Below are positions 12,656 to 21,656 of a stretch of 64,000 bases of DNA, piece by piece. Numbering within the stretch: position 1 is the first letter of the stretch; the number at the start of each line of letters is the position of its first letter. The notes beneath the pieces are model-generated. The model did not search any database. It saw only the letters and a program-made list of their open reading frames with translations, and was not told the origin of the DNA. The stretch is from Pogostemon cablin (lineage: Eukaryota; Streptophyta; Magnoliopsida; Lamiales; Lamiaceae), in NCBI GenBank assembly GCA_023678885.1, contig CM043009.1, positions 18,283,117 through 18,347,116 on the forward strand. Direction: 5' to 3'. Made by a program: the position numbers and the translations under genes.

Positions 12656-12747
12656 GTGCGGAAACTTACCTTATCCGGATTTTCGAGGCCAAAATGCGTG
12701 GGATCACTTGAAAAGCCCATTCCAAGCCCTAGAGACGTGATTACATG

Positions 12748-12754
12748 TATAAAA
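12748..12754 (+). promoter_or_regulatory. TATA box of D 5' LTR
   Basis: TATAAAA in TGTATAAAAGAAGG; the same position in the 3' LTR is 31329-31335, and E has it on its own sense strand. About 670 bp into the LTR. Confidence 0.7.
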
Positions 12755-13761
12755 GAAGGCTCATGCAGGCAAGAAAAGGAGACCAAGCACTTTCAAGTAC
12801 GAAGAGCTTAAGATCATGAATCATTAGAGGAAAGTAGGAGGGCTGAGACAGAGGTTTGGCTGGAGATTCAAGTAAGATCGGTCTATCTAACCATGATTGC
12901 TCCTAGATCAATCATGGGTTAGAGCCACTTCGGTAGTTCTTGGGTTAAGAAGGTTTCATGTGTTAAATTTGTATTTCGTATGTATACTCCGTACAACACT
13001 ACTTGTGGTTTAGTTCATATAAGATTGCACGTTTTTAATCCATACTCATAGTTGTTTTGTGCATCAATAATCGTTGTGTAGAGTCTGAATGCATAACATG
13101 GTTATTGGTTGAGTGCGTTCACTAATGAGAAGGGTTCATTGTTATAATTCTAAGTGAAGGGAATCCAAAGTCTTATTAGAACCGTCTTATATGAATGTTT
13201 GTTAATTGAATTGAATTCGGGTTAACAAGTAGGATAAAGAGTATAACTTTATAGTACCTAAAAAGGGAGATCAAATCGGGTTAGAGTACTAAGTGCACGG
13301 GAAATAATTGATTATGATAGTACCTAGAAAGGGAGGTAAAGTATGCGTCTTGCTCTGAGGATACTCACACGTGTCTAAAGCTTATCTATTTGTGTCTATA
13401 GAATAGATTTGCATGGTCTAGCGATGCATCCATAAACCACAAGGCAGAGTCGGACATCGACACACGAAAGCATAAATTAACGAATGAAACTGGATGGCCT
13501 AACGAACTACCTATCATCTTATTTGATCACAACTACTATTTTCTTGTTCTTGTTACTTATTTGCTATTTTACTTGTTACTTAGTTTACAAACCAACAAAT
13601 TACAATTCTCAACATAGTCCTAATCTACTATAACGTAATTAAAGTGATATTTAACCGTCCCGTGGATTCGATATTTAACTTGGTCACCTTCGAAACTACA
13701 ATTGATATCCTTCATACTTGGGGATTAAAGTTGTGTGTTGAGAAAACAACCATCAAGTTTT

Positions 13762-13780
13762 TGGCGCCGTTGCCGGGGAC
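13762..13780 (+). other. Primer binding site of D (tRNA-Asp)
   Basis: TGGCGCCGTTGCCGGGGAC six bases after the LTR end; this matches the 3' end of plant tRNA-Asp and is typical of Athila elements. Confidence 0.92.
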
Positions 13781-13866
13781 GGCTTAGAATATCTTTTTGA
13801 TTATTTCTAGTTTGTTAGGGATATTTAACTTGTCTTGCTGTTTTAATTCTAGTTCTTTTTAGTTGT

Positions 13867-15476
13867 ATGCTCACGAGATCAAAGAAAGGTGAACTTGAAC
13901 CCTATAATCCTGAGATCGGAGCATCGTCAAGAAAGAAGAAGAAGAAAAAGAGCAAGGCAAAGACTATTGATCCAGCTGAAGCTCTGAATTTTGGAGTTGA
14001 AGTTGACGAGCAGATTTCACAGACGATTGAAGCTACAACTGAAGTTAATTTGGGGGTAGAGACAGTCAACATGGCAGTGAATCCGGATAATCTAGCCATC
14101 CGAGAGGTTTTCAGACAATGGGGCTGGAAATTTTGGGCTTCTAGGAGCGAGGGGAACTAATGCAACTTTCGATCTTCATCCCGCTCTTATTAGCATGATA
14201 GAAAGGAACTCCTTTTCAGGAGGGTCTTTCGAGGATCCGCAGCAGCATCTGAACAAGTTCCTGGGCTATGCAAGTACTCAAAAAGATGCAGGAGAACATG
14301 AAGATGCTAGGAAGATCCTCTTGTTCAAATTCTCGCTTACTGAAAAGGCGAGAGATTGGTACGACACTATCAACGCTGCTAAGTGCACCACTTGGGAACA
14401 ACTGAAGTTAAGGTTCTTGGAGAGGTACATGCCACCTTCAAAGGTGTTTAAGATGAAGCAAGACAATAACCAATTTGCTATCGGTGGAGGTGAAAAATTT
14501 CATGAAGCATGGGATAGATTCAAGGACATGCTTAGGAAGTCTCCTCAACATGGGCTATCTAAAGCTCAATATATCAGTATATTCTATAACGGATTAGACT
14601 GTGATTCACGAGTGTTATTGGATGCTTCTTCTAATGGAGCATTGCTTACAAAGTCATCCGTGGAGGCCGAGAAGTTGTTTGAAGATATTTTGATGAATTC
14701 GAGGGATTGGCCAACTGATAGAGTTAGAGGTATGTATGTCCTTGGGAAGGTAGCTCAGGTTGAGCAAGCAATGGTGAAAGCAAGTAGAGAGGTTGAGATC
14801 GTCTCTAGCTTGTCCAATATCAACAAGCTACTTGAATCCCAACAGAAGCAAATCAGCGAATTATCTCAGCGCGTACCAATCATGCAGCAGGAACTAATGA
14901 AAGAGGCACCAATCCAAGAGGAGTTGGAAGAGGCACACTATGCCATGTGTCAAAGTATTCAAGGGGGCTAGGTATCAAGATCAAGGAAACCGGAACTACC
15001 AAGGGAACTATCGAGGAAACTTTAATAATCGTGGTCCCCCGGGTGGTTATCAATAGCCGAGGAGGCCGGAGTTCTCATGAAGCAATCCGAATAATGCGAT
15101 TCAACCTCCGATGGGTGTTGATCCGAGTGCTAAGGTGGAAAAATGGAAACCGGGTCTTGAGGATACTGTGAACATGTATATTGCCAAGAATGATAAAAGA
15201 GTTAACTGCCTTGAGGCAAAACTTGAGAAGAAAATCGATGCAAACCATGAGGTTATATCTAAGCAGGTGAAGGACCTTACGTTATTGATGGGGGAGATGG
15301 CAGGAAGTGTTAACAAGCTTACTCAAACTCTTGAGAAGGGGAAGTTCCCGTCTCAAAGTATTGAGAATCTAATGTCCTGCAACGCCATCACATTAAGGTC
15401 GGGAACACAGTACGAGGGACCCATGAGGCCGGAATCAAATTTGGACATGTCTAGGGCCAGGTTTGACCAACATTGA
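13867..15476 (+). pseudogene. gag: gag of D, broken by frameshifts and stops
   Basis: The N-terminus (13867-14160) is MLTRSKKGELEPYNPEIGA followed by a lysine run, the Athila gag start. A frameshift near 14135 moves the frame to 14195-14971, which carries the retrotransposon Gag core (KARDWYDTINAAKCTTWEQL, RFLERYMPPS, EAWDRFKDMLRKSPQHGL, FYNGLDCDSR). After a stop at 14971 comes an asparagine/glycine-rich stretch (NYQGNYRGNFNNRGPPGG) and further stops. The frame from 15111 to 15476 resumes with a coiled-coil-like region and the TLRSGTQYEGP block, entering the hairpin-repeat region. No CCHC zinc knuckle is seen. Gag would build the cytoplasmic particle. The product is aligned throughout by the intact E copy. 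Confidence 0.88.
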
Positions 15477-15970
15477 AGGTCGAACCATACAGGGGAGGTC
15501 GAACCAACACACTGGACACGATCAAGAGAGATTGCAGCATCGGTTCGACCAAACTGCAGATGGTTCGACCTGGCATACAGGTCGAACCTTGGTCGAACCC
15601 GACAACTCGGAGCACTCTGTTTTTCCAGAACACCGCTTCGACCAAATCAATCATGGTTTGACCTATCCTACAGGTCGAACCCAGGTTGAACCGCACAGCC
15701 AGGAGCACTCTGTTTTGTTGCAGTAATGGTTCGACCACGACGTTCATGGTTCGACCTATCAAACAGGTCGAACCCTGGTCGAACCGGATAGCGGAAGGAG
15801 TACAGTAGGTAGGTTCGATCTAGGTGCCCATGGTTCGACCTATTCCACAGGTCTAACCCAGATCGAACCTCAAATTCAAAAAGAGAGCCGTTGTCCAGAA
15901 GCAAGGTTCGACCAGTACGTACCTGGTTCGACCTGTTCCACAGGTCGAACCCTGGTCGAATCCCACCAGA
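15455..15970 (+). repeat. In-gag GGTTCGACC hairpin repeats of D (six units)
   Basis: Forward-motif starts at 15542, 15635, 15728, 15812 and 15905 give spacings of 93, 93, 84 and 93, all multiples of three; a decayed first unit lies at 15463. Each unit has two GGTTCGACC copies about 10 nt apart, a loop, then two GGTCGAACC copies about 1 nt apart, so an inner stem (often extended by TGT...ACA) sits within an outer one. Spacers share AGCACTCTGTTTT and CCAGAA. The region separates gag from protease. Confidence 0.92.
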
Positions 15971-16028
15971 ATTTGCCTATTGCTACTCCGAACACTCTCG
16001 ATGATGTTGATGCTACTCCAGTGGTTCG

Positions 16029-17135
16029 AAATGAGCAAAGTACAGAGATCATAGCTAAAAAAAATGGGAGAGAGCCAAGCGATTGAGAGCCGAAAAGGAG
16101 AAAGCGGAGAAGGTTGATCGTGATGAATGAGGGATTCACAAAACAAAGATACCTCCGCCGTTTCCTTACAAGTTTGTGAAGAAGGGATTGGAAGAGAAGT
16201 TCAAGAAGTTTTCAGAGATAATAAATAAGATAAGCTTGAGCATTCCTTTCTCAGAGGCAATCATCGAGATGCCGTACTATGCCCGATTTCTTAAAGATAT
16301 ATTGTTGAAGAAGCGGAGCTTAACTGGAATTGAAACGGTGAATTTATCTGAAAATTGTAGCTCAATCATTCAAAGGAAGCTGCCGCAAAAGATGAAGGAT
16401 CCGGGGAGCTTCACTATTCTATGTGAGATCGGAAAGGGGCCGGCACGGCGAGCTTTGTGCGATCTAGGGGCAAGCATCAATTTGATGCCTTTGTCCATCT
16501 TTTAAAGGCTTGGTTTGGGGGAGCTTACCCCTACAACAGTGGTTCTCCAATTGGCGGACAGGTTGATGACGTTTCCAAAAGGTATAATTGAAGACGTTCT
16601 TGTCAAAGTGGAGAAGCTAGTCTTTCCTGTGGATTTTCTTGTGCTAGAAATAGAAGAAGACAAGGATAATATCCCTTTAATCTTGGGGAGACCTTTCCTT
16701 GCTACTGCCGGAGCAATGATTGATGTTCAGAAAGGAGAGCTTAGACTTCGAATGGACAAAGAAGTTCTTTTCAACTTGGACAAAGTAATGAAGATGCCCA
16801 TGGAGTCGCAGTGTTATAGTATTGACGTGGTGGAGGAGATTGTGAAAGACGATATGTCTCTGATCCTGTCAAAGGATCCTCTTGAGACATGTTTGATGGA
16901 GTCTCTTACTTATCCCACTACGGAGCTTGACGGACTCTCCAACGAGGTATGTATTGAATATCTTGAGAACTTACTTGCTTTGGGTGATGCTAGGTATGCA
17001 TTGGAGAAAGCTAAGGCTGAAGAAGCGAAAGGGTCTACGAAGTACTTGCCGTTGGAGAGAGAGCACTCCGATGGAAGAAAAGAAAGAGGAGCTAAAACCG
17101 TTATCGAAACAGTTGACGTATGCTTATCTTGGTGA
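16029..17135 (+). pseudogene. Athila-type aspartic protease region of D
   Basis: After the repeats comes an acidic/basic linker (around 16030-16150), then PFSEAIIEMPYYARFLKDIL, ETVNLSENCSSIIQRKLP and the protease core with active-site DLGAS in 'ALCDLGASINLMPLSIF' (about 16455-16505). The frame is stopped at 16503-16505 (an F-x to TAA change) and continues from 16515 with PLILGRPFLATAGAMIDV, the second conserved protease block. This enzyme class cuts the Gag-Pol polyprotein. After the protease the expected start of reverse transcriptase (here LKPLSKQLTYAYLGDNE, about 17089-17140) is present, but polymerase does not follow. Confidence 0.88.
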
Positions 17136-17559
17136 CAATGAAAAAGATCCATCAGGTGATTCGGAATTCAAGAGGAAGATTAACCCGGAGGAGTCTACAC
17201 GGTCATGGGATGAAGGTAATTCTAATGATCATATTTTTGTGAGCGAGAAAGGTGCCGTGCTGACTGTAGACAAAGAAAGAGAAGATGATGCCTACTTGAA
17301 GCCTCCTAACTTACCACCGAATACCAACAAATTTGAAAGTCCTTACTCTCGTTCTTATCCTGACTTTGATCTTGATGGAGATAGGAGTTATTCAAAAATT
17401 GAATGGAAGATTGACAGGAATGAGAAGAGAAAGTTTGAGAATGGAGATTCTGCTGATCGTATGGTGCATAAGAATGGTAAGGTGGTAAGTGTGGATAAGA
17501 GGAGGGGGAGAAAGTATTGGAAGGTGAGGATGCGACATGATCATCCTCTGATCAAGTAG
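17062..17559 (+). pseudogene. Replacement C-terminal tail of the D gag-protease frame
   Basis: Directly after the truncated polymerase start (YAYLGDNE) the frame continues with GDSEFKRKI, NDHIFVSEKGAVLTVD and ends YWKVRMRHDHPLIK. E ends its own gag-protease with the matching GDSEFKWKI, NDHIFVTKKGEVLSVD and KVRMRQDHSVIQ. D has an extra insert (17285-17500) that partly repeats the 'KNGKVVSVDKRRG' block. The origin is unclear: the end of the original integrase, or a new tail formed when pol was deleted. Highly charged, with no recognised domain. Confidence 0.7.
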
Positions 17560-18049
17560 TCTTCTAAGTGGTATTCCGTCGTGACTCTCCGACGTTAAAC
17601 ATGAGCACCTGTTGGGGGCTTTCCCTCCCGTTTTAATGCTTTATTTCTTTTGTGTGAGTAAGAAATTTTTATATTTGAAGTGCTTACTTATCGACAATTA
17701 CATCTCTTTTCAAACTTAGTTTCAACTATATTTTCAACTAAGTTTGGGGGGTGTGATGTACTTACCTTGATAAGTACCGATAGTATAATCTTTTCTTTGT
17801 GATGTTTGTTAGGAGAGTTGGTTTTTGCGCCATATTTAAAATTTTAATCGATTTTGATGTGACGATTTTTTACAACTTGCCTAATGTTTAGTGGGTTTTG
17901 GTTATGTTTTCTTTTGCGGAGTTACTCATGAATAATATTTTGTGGAACAATTTTTGATGAGGTTGTGCTCTAGTTAGTACCTAATGATTCGTATTGAAGT
18001 TTGAAGTATGTAGGGATTGAAGAACACTCAGTTTGGAAGCTTAGAAGGG
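17560..18049 (+). other. Non-coding region of D with central polypurine-like tract
   Basis: No gene is seen. It contains AACTAAGTTTGGGGGGTGTG at 17735-17754. The same sequence occurs after the tail in E (minus strand, 25259-25300), so the tract is conserved, and it resembles the true polypurine tract at 30645. It may act as an internal plus-strand primer. Confidence 0.55.
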
Positions 18050-18050
18050 T

Positions 18051-18545
18051 GGTTCGACCAAAGCCAGGGTAGGTTCGACCAAAGACTGGAGGTCGAACCG
18101 AGCAGAGGAAGTCGAACCGACGCAGAAAATCAATCAGTGAGGTGGTTCGACCAGATCATTCTAGGTTCGACCTGTCTAACAGGTCGAACCAAGGTCGAAC
18201 CTGAGGTCTTAAATCATGCAGTAGGGTGGTTCGATCTGAGTCGATATGGTTCGATCTGCTTGGAAGGTCGAACCCGAGGTCGAACTAGTTCGTTCAGAGC
18301 ACTCTGTTTTCCATAAGATTGGTTCGACCAACACAAGGGTGGTTCGACCTGTCCAGCAAGTCGAATCCAGTTCGAACCAAGAAGAGCATTTGTCCAGAAG
18401 GTAGGTTCAACCTCGTCATCCATGGTTCGACCTGTTCAAGAGGTCGAACCTGAGGTCGAACCAAGCCAGGTACGCATTTTAAGTCGATTTTTAAGAAGGG
18501 TTCGATCACGTTTTCAAAACACCAAACCTCGAACCCTCTTCGAAC
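18051..18545 (+). repeat. Second GGTTCGACC hairpin-repeat array of D, in the env leader
   Basis: Forward-motif starts at 18051, 18144, 18228, 18321 and 18404 (spacings 93, 84, 93, 83) with the same forward-forward-reverse-reverse order as in gag and the spacer AGAGCACTCTGTTTTCC. This copy is not read as protein and the last spacing is not a multiple of three. It lies just upstream of the env-position ORF. Confidence 0.9.
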
Positions 18546-18712
18546 CTCTACACTCTTGCACAAATTCTTCAATTACACTTGATTGCACACTGATTACACA
18601 ACATTACACCTTGAATTTACGAATTGGGCGCGGATTTGGGCGATTTTCGTCGCAAAATTAGGGCTCCAGTCGCGATTCTTAAGTGTGTGTGTGATTCGAT
18701 CATTTGTTTACC

Positions 18713-20753
18713 ATGGGCAAGTCAAAAGGTATGTTCTTCCAACTCAATTACTCTAAGATTGAAGGTTTAGGTATGCAATTCGTTGTGGTTAGGAGGATTG
18801 AGGTTGAATTTGGTTGGTTTTCATGGTAAATGTTGATAATTTGATTTGATTCATATAAATTCATGTTTGTTGGTGGAGAATGTTTGATTATAGATTGAAC
18901 TTGATGGTTTATGTGAATTGATCAACAATTTTGTGCATCTATTAGGATAAGCATGTTAGTTTAGTTCAAATTGATGATAGTTGGAGTGGTTCATGAAGTT
19001 CAATTGTTGAAATTTTTGGTGGAATTGCTTGAATTGCTTAATGCATGCTTGTTGGTTATGTTTTGATGATTAAAGAACGTGTGATTGAAGATGTTTTGAG
19101 CATGTTGAATAAGCAAGTGGTGTTGAGATGTTAGTTTGAGTGATTATGCATGGATGCTTAAAGTTTTGAGTAGAGTATAGGTTATGCTAGTCAAATACTT
19201 GTGTTCTTGTCTTGTTGGTTGTGTTAAAATAGTTGTTTTCAGGAAAGGGACAAGGATCAAGTGAAGGTAAAGGTAGAGCAGAGGAAGTAAGATCGAAGAA
19301 GAGGCAAGACAGGCCTTCGAATGTGGATACAGTGACTAGGAAGCTGAGGCTACAAGATCGTTTACCCAAGAACTTCAAATTTCAAATGCAAAACTGGGAT
19401 GAGATTAAAGAAAAATGGGAAGAAGTCTCAGATAAGATAGCTCGTACTTGATACCAAGATGATGAGGCGATGAAGATAATGAGAATTGGGAATGACATTT
19501 TCTGGATGTTCGATCAAGTGGGTATCCGGAGGTTTATGGAGTTAAAGAAGCCGACGTATTTCCATGTTACAGCGGAAGTAGTTTGCTCATTTGAGATGGT
19601 GAAGGACCCGCTTGGGTACCCGTATCAGTGTACGTTTCAGCTTGGTGGAGTGAGTAGGAGATGGACGTCTGAGGATTTTAATGAGCTGTTTGAGACGCCT
19701 TTGGGAATCTCTCGTTTGGAGAATGGTGCGTTCAACGCTAATAGGTTTTGGAGAGAGATCACAGGGGAGATTGGAGATTATAAGATTAGGCAGGCTCGTG
19801 CTTCTTCGATAAAGAATCCAGTTTTGAGGTGCATGGATCGTGTTTTGAGCAACACGTTGTTCGCCCACTCAGAGGAGAGTGTTGTGTCTAGAGGAGAGCT
19901 TTACGCCTTGTGGTGTATGCTAAATGGGGTGCAGTTCAATGTTGGAGCGTATTTCATTGCACAGCTACATCGATTCAGGACCATTGGATTTCAAAAGGTG
20001 AATATTGGAGGGTTACTGACGATTGTGGCTGAGCATTATAACTAGGGTTTCACTGGCATCACACCCGTTAGAGGAGAGCCCGATTTGGTGATGTTTACAT
20101 GCATGAAGGGAGGATTTGCCCATTTCAAAGATGGAGATTGGTTCTTCACGAGGGGACTCAAGCCTTTCGATTTTATGTTCCCCTTCGATGTGAGTAACTT
20201 GACTACTATCCGGGTGGCGAGGAACAAGTTGATGGATTCTCTCGGACACAACGCCTTATCCGTGGCAGTGAAGTCAGGTGGTAATTGGAGGACTGTATCG
20301 CAGATGTGTGCGGATGGTAGGATGGCGGAGTTACAGCAGATTGTTGATCGAGGAGAGTTCCGTCCACCACAGCAGCCCGAGGAGGAAGAGCAGCCCGAGG
20401 AGGAGCAGCAGGATGAAGAGATGCCAATGCAGCACGACGCACCTCAGCATGAGTCAGCACCGCGTCAGCAGCAGGCTGTCCCAAATGATACACGGGAGCA
20501 GCTTCGCCTTATTAATGAGCAGCTGGTCGCGATCATTGCTAGCTAGCAGGAGATGAATCGACAGCTCGCACTCGCTAACGCCAACTATGCTATGCTGAAT
20601 GAGAGGTATACTGCTTTGAATGAAAAAGTTGGTAGGTTGGGTGATCGAGTTGATTACTTGGATAGACACATCGTTGATCTACACCGGATTGTGGAGCGGA
20701 GGCTTGATGATGAGGATGATGATAATGAGGATGATGATGCTCCGGAGGAGTAG
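18713..20753 (+). pseudogene. Env-position ORF of D (Athila ORF-1-like), with a predicted intron
   Basis: Exon 1 (18713-18728, MGKSK) ends in a GTATGT donor. The acceptor TTTTCAG ends at 19242, and the split codon rejoins in phase. Exon 2 (19243-20753) is a single frame with three stops (19449, 20043, 20544) and no frameshift. Visible features are a basic N-terminus, FWMFDQVGIRRFM, RFWREITGEIG, NPVLRCMDRVLSNTLFAHSE, ELYALWCMLNGVQFNVGA, a proline/glutamate/glutamine-rich linker, a coiled coil (from about 20560) and an acidic DDEDDDNEDDD tail. This resembles the Athila ORF-1 family found in the 3', envelope, position. I see no signal peptide or membrane segment, so an envelope role is doubtful. 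The F copy (62396-63920) is homologous. Confidence 0.8.
18729..19242 (+). other. Predicted intron of the env-position ORF
   Basis: GTATGT at 18729 and TTTTCAG ending 19242; 514 bp, AT-rich with long T/G-rich stretches typical of plant introns. Splicing restores a phase-matched frame. A subgenomic spliced RNA would explain how the 3' ORF is expressed. Confidence 0.65.
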
Positions 20754-21651
20754 TTTGGTTCAGGTTTTCTTTGGTTTTCTCCGATTCATCTTGATTCCAT
20801 TATTTTTCTTTTGGGGTGTGATTCATGCGTGAGTGGAATGTATAAGTGATATCGATTGATAGATGCTTGTATGATTGATTGGGTATAAGCTTGTTGATTT
20901 TGTGCATTCATATGTTCATGTGTTAATTTCTATTGATGAAAGGCATGTATAATTTGATAAGTATGTTGAGTTTGTGTGGAATTGATCTTAATTATGTGCT
21001 ATGAGGAGTACTAGAATTACCTAGGTGAGGATTTGAGCTTTCTAATCATGTTTGATCATGATTATTTTATTCTTGAGAGGATCATTCGTATGAACGTATT
21101 CTAGAACTTGGCTTGGAGTCTTGTGTGAGACTTATGATTGATAAATTGCTAGGACATGATCTTAGGCCATTATTTTGTGATTAAGCTACTTAGCCAAATT
21201 TTATCCTTCCTAATGATCTTATTAACCCTTGGAAGCCTTGTTGAGCCGTTAAAGCTTTTTTAGCCAAAGTAAATAACCTTATAAACCTTTATTTGAGCTT
21301 GATTAACCTATTCATTGGTAGAGAGAGTTGAGGTGAGTAAGTGTTGCAAGAAGAAAGAGGAAGATAAAATATGATTAGACGAAAAGAATATGGTTAAATC
21401 TTGTTTAGGGGTAGTGCCTGAAACTGGTACCCCGATAGATTTTATACTTAGTGCATGAAGCTTAGCAGCTGATGGCCTATACAAGAGAAGAAGGGTAGTG
21501 CCTAAAATTGGTACCCGAATTGTCTAAAGAGATGATGTTGATGCACGAAAAAGAAGAAAATCCATGAAAAGAAGAGGAGAAGTTGGAGGAGATATTGCAG
21601 CAAGAAGTAGAAATCAAGAACTTCCAAGGTAACTCTATACTAGTGTCATAA
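20754..21651 (+). other. 3' non-coding region of D, left of the E insertion
   Basis: No gene seen. AT-rich. Contains two conserved 26-nt hairpins near 21408 and 21493. It continues at 30246 after element E. Confidence 0.75.
21408..21516 (+). other. Pair of conserved 3' hairpins in D
   Basis: Hairpin 1 (21408-21433): stem GGGGTA/TACCCC, loop GTGCCTGAAACTGG. Hairpin 2 (21493-21516): stem GGGTA/TACCC, loop GTGCCTAAAATTGG. Homologous hairpins with different but still paired stems occur in E, F and G. Confidence 0.75.
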
Positions 21652-21656
21652 GTCAC
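21652..21656. repeat. Left target-site duplication of E (GTCAC)
   Basis: GTCAC precedes E and recurs at 30241-30245. The D sequence is continuous after removing E and one copy. Confidence 0.95.

Larger units (their letters stand above)
12077..13755 (+). repeat. 5' LTR of D
   Basis: TGATGAGTGTG...CAACCATCA. It includes a cluster of GGTTCGACC/GGTCGAACC motifs at 12292-12655, a TATA box (TATAAAA, 12748-12754) and the U5-side blocks GTACCTAAAAAGGGAG and GTACCTAGAAAGGGAGGT (13255-13340). Confidence 0.95.

Noticed and set aside
15455..15970. Regularly spaced palindromic repeats resembling a CRISPR array
   Set aside because: Spacers are related to each other, units are coding in frame, and the context is a plant retrotransposon.
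18713..20753. A true viral envelope gene
   Set aside because: Position fits, but no signal peptide, membrane segment or cleavage site is visible; called env-position only.
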